Positions 34,590-41,459 of a stretch of 64,000 nt of DNA are shown here, in pieces. Position 1 is the first letter of the stretch. Each line of letters starts with the position of its first letter. Where the stretch lies: positions 55,859-119,858 of the forward strand of contig NZ_JANX01000001.1 in the NCBI RefSeq assembly GCF_000767795.1, in the 5' to 3' direction. The stretch is from Inquilinus limosus MP06. Lineage in GTDB: Bacteria > Pseudomonadota > Alphaproteobacteria > DSM-16000 > Inquilinaceae. A program made the position numbers and the translations under genes. Below the pieces are notes generated by a model. That model was not told the origin of the DNA, ran no database searches, and worked only from the letters and a program-made list of their open reading frames with translations.

Positions 34590-35294
34590 GTGAGAATGCC
34601 TGAATTAATGCCCCATGACGCCCCCCTGGTCAAGACCAAACGTGGTCGACCAAAACTCCCTATTATCAACAGGTTGCTGAAGTGCCTCGAAATCCCTAAC
34701 TACGACGTCGAGCACCTGCTCCGTCCCCGCCCAGATTGGCCTTTGGGCCTCGAGGACACCGACTGGCTATGGGTCGGCCCTGTCGAGAAGTCCGGGCTCA
34801 AGAAGCGCCGGACCTTCAACCAGTATGAGGAGTTGGTCACCTACGTGGGTGGTCGGTTCAAGCGCGAGCAATTCTACATCGACGGCACCTACCGCGCCGC
34901 GTCACGCGTGCTCTACGAGCAGTTCGTCGGCCCCATCCCCGCCCACCTCGCCATCCGGCGCATCAAGTATCACGGGCACGATGCCGACTGCATCAACCCC
35001 TTCTGCATGAAGCTGCGCCCTCGGTCTCTGCTCGCCGAGCTGCAGCGGGAGATCGTTCAGGCCCACGACCTGGATGAGGACGGAGTCCCCGTCTTCTCCG
35101 ACGAGGAACTCGCCGAGGAAACCGCCGAGGAGCTGGTCTCCTACTGGAACTCGTTCACCCCGGACCAGTTCTCCGCGTGGTTGACGAACCGCCTCCGACC
35201 CAGCGACATCCCCGAGCATCACGCCGCCCTCGCCCACATCCAGGACCGGGACCTCATCCAGGCCGTGGAACGCATCCTGAGGAACATCCGATGA
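34590..35294 (+). CDS. HNH-like DNA-binding protein with AT-hook
   Basis: 234 aa from GTG 34590 (ATG at 34596 is an alternative). An AT-hook-like KRGRPK lies near residue 20. The middle (SRVLYEQFVGPIPAHLAIRR, then HDADCINPFCMKLRP) resembles the C-terminal half of phage HNH proteins with a C-N-P motif, although the second metal-binding His is replaced by Cys. The C-terminal third is helical. It may be a nuclease or a regulator of the accessory block it heads. It lacks the start-associated hairpin. Confidence 0.68.
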   Translation: MRMPELMPHDAPLVKTKRGRPKLPIINRLLKCLEIPNYDVEHLLRPRPDWPLGLEDTDWLWVGPVEKSGLKKRRTFNQYEELVTYVGGRFKREQFYIDGTYRAASRVLYEQFVGPIPAHLAIRRIKYHGHDADCINPFCMKLRPRSLLAELQREIVQAHDLDEDGVPVFSDEELAEETAEELVSYWNSFTPDQFSAWLTNRLRPSDIPEHHAALAHIQDRDLIQAVERILRNIR

Positions 35295-35503
35295 TCACCT
35301 ACACCATGGGCGACGTCGACGCCGCCCTCCGCGCGATCTTCGGCCCGCACTACGACCCCCACGATCGCACCATCCACATGGACAGAGCCGCGGCCAGGTG
35401 TTTCGTCGAGCAGCGCCCCGAGGATCGCCACACCCAGGTTCTGCGCGCCGCCCTCACTCACCTCCGGAAGACCGGCGTCATCCTGCCTGAGGACGTGAGA
35501 TGA
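35291..35503 (+). CDS. Small protein, unknown function
   Basis: 70 aa, MITYTMGDVDAALRAIFGPH, from an ATG overlapping the previous stop (ATGA). It is helical, with RAALTHLRKTGVILPEDVR at the end. The stop overlaps the next gene's ATG. No family recognised. Confidence 0.72.
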   Translation: MITYTMGDVDAALRAIFGPHYDPHDRTIHMDRAAARCFVEQRPEDRHTQVLRAALTHLRKTGVILPEDVR

Positions 35504-35727
35504 CCATCAGAATCTCGTTCGATCAGCCCACCAAGGAAGAGGGCTTCGCCGAAGGTGGCTACTTCCACCCTGCGGGGGTGGCAATCGAATATGTCGGCAA
35601 CGGCGAGTACACCCTCAGGCCCACTTACAGCGACGGTAGGATAGCCTCCCACGGCACCATCATCCCCCGGAACGCCATCCCCGCCCTCATCCGGGCCCTG
35701 GAGGACGTCTGCGGCGACGCTGCGTGA
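35500..35727 (+). CDS. Small protein, unknown function
   Basis: 75 aa, MTIRISFDQPTKEEGFAEGG. It is mostly beta-strand, with a C-terminal helix PALIRALEDVCGDAA. It overlaps the upstream gene by ATGA and ends the first accessory sub-operon. A repeated promoter module follows about 100 bp downstream. Confidence 0.7.
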   Translation: MTIRISFDQPTKEEGFAEGGYFHPAGVAIEYVGNGEYTLRPTYSDGRIASHGTIIPRNAIPALIRALEDVCGDAA

Positions 35728-35830
35728 CTCGCCGACCCTCCCCGCTACCTGCGTAGCCCAGCCGCCTCCCCCGCCCTCAGCGGGCTTCTAAACGCGATAG
35801 AGGCGCGCAAGCAGAAACACTATTGCCGAG

Positions 35831-35876
35831 GTTGATACCAACCACATTTGCACTCAACCCCGCCCCCGCCCACACT
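35831..35876 (+). promoter_or_regulatory. Repeated promoter/operator module P1
   Basis: GTTGATACCAAC palindrome, then TTGCAC (35848-35853), a 17-bp spacer, and CACACT (35871-35876). Same 46-bp geometry as P2-P4; this copy has the weakest -10. It is followed by a start-associated hairpin. Confidence 0.6.
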
Positions 35877-35894
35877 CCCCCCGAGACCACAACC

Positions 35895-35912
35895 CATCCC
35901 TGAGAGGGACAA
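35895..35912 (+). promoter_or_regulatory. Start-associated hairpin element, C-form
   Basis: CATCCCTGAGAGGGACAA touches ATG 35913. TCCCT pairs with AGGGA around GAG. Confidence 0.75.
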
Positions 35913-36254
35913 ATGCAAATCGCCAGCATCAGCGGCCTCGACAACGATGTGCTTCGTTTCTCCTTCACCAACGGTTCCACATTGGAACTGCGGGACACCG
36001 GTCAGTCGTGCTGCGAATCCCGCTACATGACCTGTGACGACGACCTCAAGCCCATCATCGGCGCCACCCTGCTCGGGTGGGAGATCCGCGACGTCACCTA
36101 CGATGGTGACGACTACGACGTTCACGAGATCCAGTTCCTGGTCGTGAACACCTCCCAGGGCTCCTTCACCGTCGCCAACCACAACGAGCACAACGGCTAC
36201 TACGGCGGCTTCTCGATCGAGGAGCAGTGGACCCACCCTGCAACCCATCCCTGA
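35913..36254 (+). CDS. DUF7448-like phage protein
   Basis: 113 aa. The stretch TGQSCCESRYMTCDDDLKPI and the later FTVANHNEHNGYYGGF resemble a family of actinophage and other phage proteins known as DUF7448. That assignment is from memory of the pattern. The protein is beta-rich and Cys-containing. It ends ...THPATHP, its stop UGA being inside the hairpin element of the next gene, so translation of the two is probably coupled. Confidence 0.72.
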   Translation: MQIASISGLDNDVLRFSFTNGSTLELRDTGQSCCESRYMTCDDDLKPIIGATLLGWEIRDVTYDGDDYDVHEIQFLVVNTSQGSFTVANHNEHNGYYGGFSIEEQWTHPATHP

Positions 36255-36263
36255 GAGGGACAA
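36246..36263 (+). promoter_or_regulatory. Start-associated hairpin containing upstream stop codon
   Basis: CATCCCTGAGAGGGACAA before ATG 36264. The TGA within the loop (36252-36254) is the stop codon of the preceding gene. Confidence 0.75.
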
Positions 36264-36656
36264 ATGACCCAGCTGATCACCACCGCCCAGATCAAGGCGG
36301 CGAACCTGGCCGCCATCGAGAACCAGACTCTCGCGGCCATCAAGCCCAACTTCGACAACACCGGCCGGTGCAGCTACCTCGCCGGCTGCGCCATCAGTGT
36401 CGCCATGTCACCCGAGACCCTCTCGGTCATCCGCGAGGAGCGCTCCGACGGCGAGAACATTCGTGAGCTCGTTGATATGGGCGTCGTGTCCGTCGAGGAC
36501 ACCACGCTCGCCTACCGGCTGCAGGGCCTCCACGACAAGCTCGCCCTCAGCGGGTTCATCGACGACTGGACCATCGCGTGGTTCCGCGCCCTTGCCCCCT
36601 ACGAGGGCCAGCGCATCACGATCGAGCACTACCGGTCCGTGATCGAGGCGCTCTGA
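36264..36656 (+). CDS. CxxxGCAI-type small phage protein, paralogue of 41447
   Basis: 130 aa. The N-terminus TTAQIKAANLAAIENQTLAA, the motif CSYLAGCAISVAM and the C-terminus HYRSVIEAL are shared with the product at 41447-41839, so the two are duplicates that have diverged. The Cys-containing core recalls other small-Cys phage families nearby. Function unknown. It is followed directly by a 50-codon gene. Confidence 0.75.
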   Translation: MTQLITTAQIKAANLAAIENQTLAAIKPNFDNTGRCSYLAGCAISVAMSPETLSVIREERSDGENIRELVDMGVVSVEDTTLAYRLQGLHDKLALSGFIDDWTIAWFRALAPYEGQRITIEHYRSVIEAL

Positions 36657-36809
36657 ATGCGTGACACCCTCGACGACGCCATCAACCACGCCAAGGCCCA
36701 TCCAGCGCCTTACACCTGGTACGTCTACGAGACGCCGTCGGGCAAATTCATCATCAGCGACTACCCGCCCACGTCCTGGCCCAGTTTCATACACAGGGCC
36801 ACGATCTAA
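36657..36809 (+). CDS. 50-aa protein, unknown function
   Basis: MRDTLDDAINHAKAHPAPYT then WYVYETPSGKFIISDYPP. The ATG follows the previous stop without a gap (TGAATG), and its TAA lies at the edge of the next hairpin element. The aromatic-rich beta-hairpin-like sequence and the operon packing support a real gene. Confidence 0.62.
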   Translation: MRDTLDDAINHAKAHPAPYTWYVYETPSGKFIISDYPPTSWPSFIHRATI

Positions 36810-36825
36810 TTCCCGCGAGGAACCA
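36808..36825 (+). promoter_or_regulatory. Start-associated hairpin element, T-form
   Basis: AATTCCCGCGAGGAACCA before ATG 36826. TTCC pairs with GGAA; the previous gene's TAA overlaps its first two bases. Confidence 0.74.
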
Positions 36826-37191
36826 ATGACCCAGTTCAAGCACACTCCCGAAGAGGCCCGCACCAAGTGGGTCGAGGCCCTCCGCTCCGGCGAATACCAG
36901 CAGGGCAAGCACCAGCTGCGCGACGGCGACGGTTTCTGCTGCCTCGGCGTGGCCTGCGATCTGTTCGCCAAACTCGAGGGGATCGGCGAGTGGGACAACG
37001 GCCACTTCAAGATCCAGCACGAGCGCGAATTCGGCGTCCTGCTCACGCCCGTGCGCACCTGGCTCGGCCTCCAGAGCAACACCGGGGACATCAACCCGAC
37101 CAAGTGCCTCACCTCCCTCAACGACCGCGGCTACTCCTTCGCGGAGCTCGCCGACGTGATCGAGGAGAAGCCGGGAGACCTGATCGCATGA
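36826..37191 (+). CDS. FCCLGVACD-family phage protein, copy 1
   Basis: 121 aa. It starts MTQFKHTPEEARTKWVEALRSG and has GFCCLGVACDLFAKLEGIGEW, then VRTWLGLQSN and SFAELADVIEEK. Proteins with the CCLGVxCD signature are widespread in phages but functionally unknown. Five copies occur in this window (36826, 40661, 41052, 41870, 42237), and they share DNA-level similarity at their 5' ends. It overlaps the next gene by ATGA. Confidence 0.82.
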   Translation: MTQFKHTPEEARTKWVEALRSGEYQQGKHQLRDGDGFCCLGVACDLFAKLEGIGEWDNGHFKIQHEREFGVLLTPVRTWLGLQSNTGDINPTKCLTSLNDRGYSFAELADVIEEKPGDLIA

Positions 37192-37400
37192 ACGCCCCCG
37201 AACACATCCCGATCTTCCAACACGACGCCGACATCAAGGCCGGCATCGTCAACATCTACGAGCCCGACAACCCCGACTTCACCCGGTGCCCGGGCACGGT
37301 GTTCGACATGCGCTTCGACACCCCCGACGCCCTCTACCGGATCCGGATCATCCCCGGCGGCCGGAAGCGGACAAAGGCGGCCTATCATGCTCACTCGTGA
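37188..37400 (+). CDS. Small protein, unknown function
   Basis: 70 aa, MNAPEHIPIFQHDADIKAGI, from an ATG overlapping the upstream stop. A short beta-rich body (RCPGTVFDMRFDTPDALYRI) and a basic end. It overlaps the next gene by 14 bp. No family recognised. Confidence 0.68.
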   Translation: MNAPEHIPIFQHDADIKAGIVNIYEPDNPDFTRCPGTVFDMRFDTPDALYRIRIIPGGRKRTKAAYHAHS

Positions 37401-37728
37401 TGATCTCAACGCCGCACTCACCGCGGCTCGAGAGCTGCATCGAACCGAACCTCATGCAGCCAACCTTCCGCTCCATCAAGCGATGGTCGATGCGATCATC
37501 AAGCTCGGGGGAATACCCCCGGGCCGAGCAAACCCCGACGACATCCCCTCCAACTGCGTTATCGATATCGGCACCGAGTTCAACGGCAACGGCGGCGGTG
37601 ACACCTTCGACACCATCGAGCAAGCGGCCCAGTTCGCGGCGCAGTGGATCCGCGGTCTCGACTGGTCCGACGTCGGTTCCGACGGGGATGTCCGACTCAT
37701 CGTTGGACTGAGGGATCGCGACGCATGA
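37387..37728 (+). CDS. Small helical/acidic protein, unknown function
   Basis: 113 aa, MLTRDDLNAALTAARELHRT. A helical N-terminus is followed by CVIDIGTEFNGNGGGDTFDT and a C-terminal WIRGLDWSDVGSDGD. The ATG lies inside the end of the preceding gene. Its stop overlaps the next ATG. No family recognised. Confidence 0.7.
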   Translation: MLTRDDLNAALTAARELHRTEPHAANLPLHQAMVDAIIKLGGIPPGRANPDDIPSNCVIDIGTEFNGNGGGDTFDTIEQAAQFAAQWIRGLDWSDVGSDGDVRLIVGLRDRDA

Positions 37729-38051
37729 CCGCCCCCACTCCCGACCAGATCAAGATCCTCGTCGGCGCCGTGCGCGAGATCCTCGATGATTTTCCCTACA
37801 TCGGGGAGAAATTCGACCCTCTGAGAGAGGCCCTCAAGCCGTTCGAGGAGCCTGCCCCCACCCAGACACCCGTGCTCAAGACCTATCGGGTCGACGTCCG
37901 CCGGATGTACTACTCGACCGCGACCATCGACGTCGAGGCACGGGACGAGCACGACGCCCGATATCAGGCGCTGCATATCATCGAACCCAACTGGCCCGAG
38001 CCGGACGTGTTCGGCGACGAGATCGACAGCATCACGGAGGTCACGCCGTGA
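37725..38051 (+). CDS. Small protein, unknown function
   Basis: 108 aa, MTAPTPDQIKILVGAVREIL. The C-terminal half (TYRVDVRRMYYSTATIDVEA, DEHDARYQALHII) looks like a small alpha/beta domain seen in many phage accessory proteins that describe a 'sensory' or DpnD/PcfM-like fold; this is weak. Its stop overlaps the next GTG. Confidence 0.7.
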   Translation: MTAPTPDQIKILVGAVREILDDFPYIGEKFDPLREALKPFEEPAPTQTPVLKTYRVDVRRMYYSTATIDVEARDEHDARYQALHIIEPNWPEPDVFGDEIDSITEVTP

Positions 38052-38230
38052 ACATCCTCTACGCCCTCGTCCTCGTCACCCACCTCGGCGCCGGCCCCTC
38101 CACCGTCGAGGTCGTCGACACGGGCCTCACCTTCGAGGACTGCGTCCCGCACCTGACCTACCTCGCGCTCCCGGGGGACCAGTACGTGGTCACCGAGTGT
38201 GTGGTGGATCGCCAGCCTTTCGCCGAGTAG
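38048..38230 (+). CDS. Small exported or membrane-associated protein
   Basis: 60 aa from GTG 38048 (overlapping the previous stop). The N-terminus NILYALVLVTHLGAGPS is hydrophobic. Two Cys residues (FEDCVPHL, VTECVVD) could form a disulphide, suggesting periplasmic location. Function unknown. Confidence 0.65.
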   Translation: MNILYALVLVTHLGAGPSTVEVVDTGLTFEDCVPHLTYLALPGDQYVVTECVVDRQPFAE

Positions 38231-38388
38231 GTCCTAGCCCTACTCCGGACCGGACCCCGGCGCAGGGGGTCGGTCGCCCCAACGACCTCGTCCGGCTCTG
38301 CCGCAAGCAGACATGGCGATGTACCACCTCCCCCGTCCGTTGCCCTGCGCCGGCGCGGATGGGACAACTGGGTATGAGCGAACACAGT

Positions 38389-38425
38389 GCCCCACCCAGG
38401 CTCACAACCAGTGCCTGGGTGGGGC
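38389..38425 (+). repeat. 13-bp perfect inverted repeat before 38437 gene
   Basis: GCCCCACCCAGGC and GCCTGGGTGGGGC with an 11-nt loop end 11 bp before the ATG at 38437. The base of the stem runs into the GGGAG ribosome site. It is a larger, unrelated hairpin in the place of the usual start-associated element. Confidence 0.65.
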
Positions 38426-38436
38426 GGGAGAACAAC

Positions 38437-38664
38437 ATGTCGGACATCTTCGAGAAGCATCCCCGCCCTTGGCGTGTCACGGACGAGTATCGTCGGTGGT
38501 TCACCGAGAACATCCACAATGAGAACCCTCCAGCCATTGTGGATGCCGCCTACGTCGAAGACGCGCCCTACTGCATCGATCATGTCGTGGTCGATGCCAC
38601 TGAGGGCTTGAGGCTGGATCTCGATGTTGCCGATCAGATCGTGAACTGGGCCAACACAAAATGA
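38437..38664 (+). CDS. Small protein, unknown function
   Basis: 75 aa, MSDIFEKHPRPWRVTDEYRR, ending DVADQIVNWANTK. The KHPRPWRV start resembles a common small phage protein type (HPxPWxxxxxxxIxDAxG). GGGAG lies 7 nt before the ATG. It follows a large hairpin and overlaps the next gene by 4 bp. Confidence 0.72.
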   Translation: MSDIFEKHPRPWRVTDEYRRWFTENIHNENPPAIVDAAYVEDAPYCIDHVVVDATEGLRLDLDVADQIVNWANTK

Positions 38665-38885
38665 AGCTCAAATATGAGGGCCGCGACATCAGCGTCCAGG
38701 AAGCAGTCGAGGAAGCTATCTCGCCTGGCCCGAGATACGAGGGTGATCCCCTCGAGTTCGAGGTCGAGCAGCTCACCAAGATGATGGGCCGGCTGCTCAA
38801 CACCTTGCCGATCGCCGTCGCCCATCGGATCATCGACGATTACCGCATCCACCTGGTCGGGGACGACAATGCCACTTCGGGTTGA
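38661..38885 (+). CDS. Small helical protein, unknown function
   Basis: 74 aa, MKLKYEGRDISVQEAVEEAI. A short beta start, then helices (QLTKMMGRLLNTLPIAVAHR). It overlaps the upstream gene by ATGA and the downstream ParB-like gene by 17 bp. No family recognised. Confidence 0.7.
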   Translation: MKLKYEGRDISVQEAVEEAISPGPRYEGDPLEFEVEQLTKMMGRLLNTLPIAVAHRIIDDYRIHLVGDDNATSG

Positions 38886-39276
38886 ACTCCCGCGCGTGCT
38901 GCAACTCGCCGACCCCGTCCAGACACCACCCTGGTCAGGGTGTCACAGCCTCGACCCCGGCCTGCCCCGGATGCTGGCAGCGGATGGAGATTTGCTCGAC
39001 CAGTTGGTCGAGCCCGGAGCCGCGACGTTGCAGGTTCACGCCCGTCGAATCGCCTGGTTCATCGTCAACGGATGGCACCAGCCGATCCACGTTGATGTCG
39101 GTGTCCCTTCCCTCGGCTTCACACCACGATGGCCGATCGAGGACGGCAACCACCGTCTCTATGCCGCGAAGCTCCGCGGCGACACCCACATTCTGGTGAC
39201 GATCTCCGGTTCCGTTGACCTGGCAGCGGAGCTGTTCGGCGTCACTGCCGACGTGATCATCGAACAGGACCCCTAA
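38869..39276 (+). CDS. ParB/sulfiredoxin-fold-like protein
   Basis: 135 aa. The segment RWPIEDGNHRLYAAKLRGDT has the DGxHR-type signature of ParB-nuclease-like domains, preceded by a helix ATLQVHARRIAWFIVNGWH. The length is short for a full ParB, and no HTH follows. It may be a CTP/nucleotide-dependent or modification-type enzyme of phage, with unknown target. It ends the sub-operon before a strong hairpin. Confidence 0.7.
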   Translation: MPLRVELPRVLQLADPVQTPPWSGCHSLDPGLPRMLAADGDLLDQLVEPGAATLQVHARRIAWFIVNGWHQPIHVDVGVPSLGFTPRWPIEDGNHRLYAAKLRGDTHILVTISGSVDLAAELFGVTADVIIEQDP

Positions 39277-39280
39277 GACC

Positions 39281-39331
39281 AGTCAAGTCCCCGCCCTGAT
39301 CCACAACCTCACCCTGGGCGGGGTGTTGACT
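39281..39331. terminator. Bidirectional terminator-like long hairpin
   Basis: AGTCAAGTCCCCGCCC (39281-39296) pairs with GGGCGGGGTGTTGACT (39316-39331) except for two mismatches. It lies between a rightward gene and the convergent leftward gene, fitting a terminator that serves both. Confidence 0.65.
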
Positions 39332-39450
39332 CGTCTCCCATCGCGACGACGCGGAACCACTCTCGAACAAACACGGGAGCCGCGGCGGGGACCGTCTGGG
39401 CAGTTTGATGCCGGCGAACGCCGGTCAGCCCCACCAGCACGAGCCAACCA

Positions 39451-39888
39451 CTAGCGACCATCATACCAGCGCCAACCTTGCCACTGCTTCCAATACGGTG
39501 CATCAAACCGTGGTCGGAGCTTGCCCAAGTAAACGTTCGCGTTGCACGACCCGCGCCCTCTAACTATTACGTCAGCCGGATCAAAGAGATCGGCGTGCTT
39601 GCGGATGAACAGAGACAGATTCTTGAACCTATAGACGGTTCCATCTGGACTGAGCAGGGACCACTCACGAGCAGCGAAGTGTGTCTCGAAAGGACCTGCG
39701 ATCGGCGAGCAGTGGACGGCCTCGAGACGCTTCTGATCGTTCGGAGTCGACACTCGTGAACGCCGTTTGAGCTCGTTTATGCAGGCACGACGCCCGCAGG
39801 TTTTCTTTGGGCGCGTCCAATGTTGGATAAACTGCACCTGCTTCCCACAAATCAAGCATGTCACGTCGAAGGTGTACTTCGTAGCCAT
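39451..39888 (-). CDS. Zinc-finger phage protein, reversed moron
   Basis: 145 aa. The N-terminus has CLICGKQVQFI...CGRRACINELKRR, a probable zinc-binding unit. The middle motif REWSLLSPDGTVYRFKNLSL then FIRKHADLF recurs in phage proteins linked with homing-type or regulatory genes (from memory). It is the only leftward gene in the accessory block, and has a terminator-like hairpin downstream. A CACGAACAACTTCGTG dyad lies about 14 bp upstream of its ATG, near TTGTCG and TAGATT. Confidence 0.75.
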   Translation of the reverse strand: MATKYTFDVTCLICGKQVQFIQHWTRPKKTCGRRACINELKRRSRVSTPNDQKRLEAVHCSPIAGPFETHFAAREWSLLSPDGTVYRFKNLSLFIRKHADLFDPADVIVRGRGSCNANVYLGKLRPRFDAPYWKQWQGWRWYDGR

Positions 39889-39928
39889 GCCCTAAATCTA
39901 GCACGAACAACTTCGTGTTCGACAACCC

Positions 39929-39946
39929 CATTCCCGAGAGGAACCA
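39929..39946 (+). promoter_or_regulatory. Start-associated hairpin element, T-form
   Basis: CATTCCCGAGAGGAACCA before ATG 39947, the first rightward gene after the reversed moron. Confidence 0.75.
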
Positions 39947-40096
39947 ATGTCTCGCACCGAGCGCCGCACCCTGGCGCGGCGGCTGATCCGCCGTGCCCAG
40001 GTCCTGAAGGACCTCGCCCTCACCACCCGGAACCACACCCTCTTCAACGACGTCCGGGCCTTGCGCAACCAGGCCGCGAAAATTCTGGCCGGTTGA
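39947..40096 (+). CDS. 49-aa basic protein
   Basis: MSRTERRTLARRLIRRAQVL, then KDLALTTRNHTLFNDVRALR. Strongly basic and helical, so it may bind nucleic acid. It is supported by the hairpin element directly before its ATG. Its stop overlaps the P2 promoter palindrome. Confidence 0.66.
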   Translation: MSRTERRTLARRLIRRAQVLKDLALTTRNHTLFNDVRALRNQAAKILAG

Positions 40097-40137
40097 TATC
40101 TACCCCGTTTGCCCCGTGGCCGGACTCCGGTCATCTT
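40092..40137 (+). promoter_or_regulatory. Repeated promoter/operator module P2
   Basis: GTTGATATCTAC, TTGCCC (40109-40114), a 17-bp spacer, CATCTT (40132-40137). The expected transcript start is only about 5 bp before the hairpin at 40149. Confidence 0.65.
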
Positions 40138-40148
40138 CCACTTCGACA

Positions 40149-40166
40149 CATCCCTGAGAGGGACCA
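40149..40166 (+). promoter_or_regulatory. Start-associated hairpin element, C-form consensus
   Basis: CATCCCTGAGAGGGACCA before ATG 40167, at the predicted 5' end of the P2 transcript. Confidence 0.78.
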
Positions 40167-40634
40167 ATGCAGATCCACCTGACCATCCTCGTCAACCCGG
40201 ATCCTATGGCCCAGAGGATTCCCGACATCAAGACGCTGCGGGAGATCACGGGCTTCGGCCTCAAGCACTCCAAGGACATGATCGAGGGCGTCGCCTACGA
40301 CGTCATCCTCTCGGTCACCCAGCTCAATGAGCTCCTGGTCGCCTTCCCCAACCGGATCCGCATCGGCGAGCCGGTCCACGACCAGTTCGAGCACTACGAA
40401 GTCGATAGGAGCGATGAGCATCCCACCGACGTCGTTCTCCATATGGATCACGACAAGCACTGGGACGCTCTCCACACCTTGAGCATCCGTCCCGAGCGCA
40501 TGATCACCGGTGTTCGGCTCTCCCGCGACCGCGCCATCGAGATCCTCGGCCAGATCGCCATCGACGGCATCGTGCTTCCGTCGATCGCCAGAGCCATCAA
40601 TCCCAACGTCCTGGTCGCCAGGACCAATCCCTAA
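40167..40634 (+). CDS. Protein with ribosomal L7/L12 C-terminal-like domain
   Basis: 155 aa. IPDIKTLREITGFGLKHSKD then MIEG aligns with the L7/L12 C-terminal signature (VIKxVRxxTGLGLKEAKDLVE), preceded by a strand as in that domain. In ribosomes this domain recruits translation GTPases. The C-terminal 80 residues are unrelated. It is the first gene of the P2 transcript. A role in interacting with host translation or elongation factors is inference. Confidence 0.75.
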   Translation: MQIHLTILVNPDPMAQRIPDIKTLREITGFGLKHSKDMIEGVAYDVILSVTQLNELLVAFPNRIRIGEPVHDQFEHYEVDRSDEHPTDVVLHMDHDKHWDALHTLSIRPERMITGVRLSRDRAIEILGQIAIDGIVLPSIARAINPNVLVARTNP

Positions 40635-40642
40635 CCCTCCCT

Positions 40643-40660
40643 CATTCCCGCGAGGAATCA
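40643..40660 (+). promoter_or_regulatory. Start-associated hairpin element, T-form
   Basis: CATTCCCGCGAGGAATCA before ATG 40661. Confidence 0.75.
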
Positions 40661-41059
40661 ATGTTCAAGCACACCCCCGAGCAGGCCCGAGCGGCCTGGG
40701 TCGCGGCCCTGCGTTCCGGCCAGTACAAACAGACCACCGACACCCTCAAGGACGACTACGGTTTCTGCTGTCTCGGCGTCGCGTGCGACGTCTACGCCAA
40801 GCTGGAGCCGGAAACCGGTGCCAGTTGGGACGGCGACACCTTTGTCACCCCCAACCACGACGACGACCAGAACGACGCCACCCTGCCCACCCTCGTGCGC
40901 AATTGGCTCGGCCTCGACGGCTTCAGTGGTCCCCTGACGCGTGAGGCCACCCTGGCGACGTGCGCCGCCTCTCTCGCCAATCTCAACGACGACAAGGGCT
41001 TCACGTTCGCCCAGCTGGCGGACGTGATCGAGAACAAGGGAGTGGTGCTCCGTGGTTGA
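40661..41059 (+). CDS. FCCLGVACD-family phage protein, copy 2
   Basis: 132 aa. MFKHTPEQARAAWVAALRSG, then GFCCLGVACDVYAKLEPETG, VRNWLGLDGF, and a C-terminal FAQLADVIENK. Same family as 36826, 41052, 41870 and 42237. The paired Cys and the WLGL and LND landmarks are conserved. It overlaps copy 3 by 8 bp, suggesting tandem duplication. Confidence 0.82.
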   Translation: MFKHTPEQARAAWVAALRSGQYKQTTDTLKDDYGFCCLGVACDVYAKLEPETGASWDGDTFVTPNHDDDQNDATLPTLVRNWLGLDGFSGPLTREATLATCAASLANLNDDKGFTFAQLADVIENKGVVLRG

Positions 41060-41459
41060 GTTCAAGCACACTCCCGACCAGGCCCGTGCGGCCTGGGTCG
41101 CCGCTCTCCGCTCGGGCGAATACAAGCAGGGCAAGGGGAGGCTGCGAAGCTACCACGCGCCCTCCTATTGCTGCCTCGGCGTGGCCTGCGATGTGTTCCT
41201 CAAGCTTGAGGAACGGGGCGAGTGGCTCGATACCGTGTTCGATGTCAGCGGTGACAGCGCGGGCACCATTCTGCCACGCTCCGTCATGCGCTGGCTCGGC
41301 CTGACCAGCGAGGGCGGGGATCTCGTCGAGGTGATCGCCGCCAGCAGCGAAGATGACGACCCCGCCGAAGACCTGATCGCTGTCAACGACCGCGGCATCG
41401 GCGACTTCAACTTCATCGCCGACCTGATCGAGGGAGGGAAGGTCCAGTGCAACACCTGA
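41052..41459 (+). CDS. FCCLGVACD-family phage protein, copy 3
   Basis: 135 aa from a GTG at 41052 (GTGGTTGAG; the residue-2 Val supports the overlap start). It has FKHTPDQARAAWVAALRSGE, SYCCLGVACDVFLKLEERGE and VMRWLGLTSE. The C-terminal IADLIEGGKV matches copy 5. It overlaps copy 2 and the next gene. Confidence 0.8.
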   Translation: MVEFKHTPDQARAAWVAALRSGEYKQGKGRLRSYHAPSYCCLGVACDVFLKLEERGEWLDTVFDVSGDSAGTILPRSVMRWLGLTSEGGDLVEVIAASSEDDDPAEDLIAVNDRGIGDFNFIADLIEGGKVQCNT

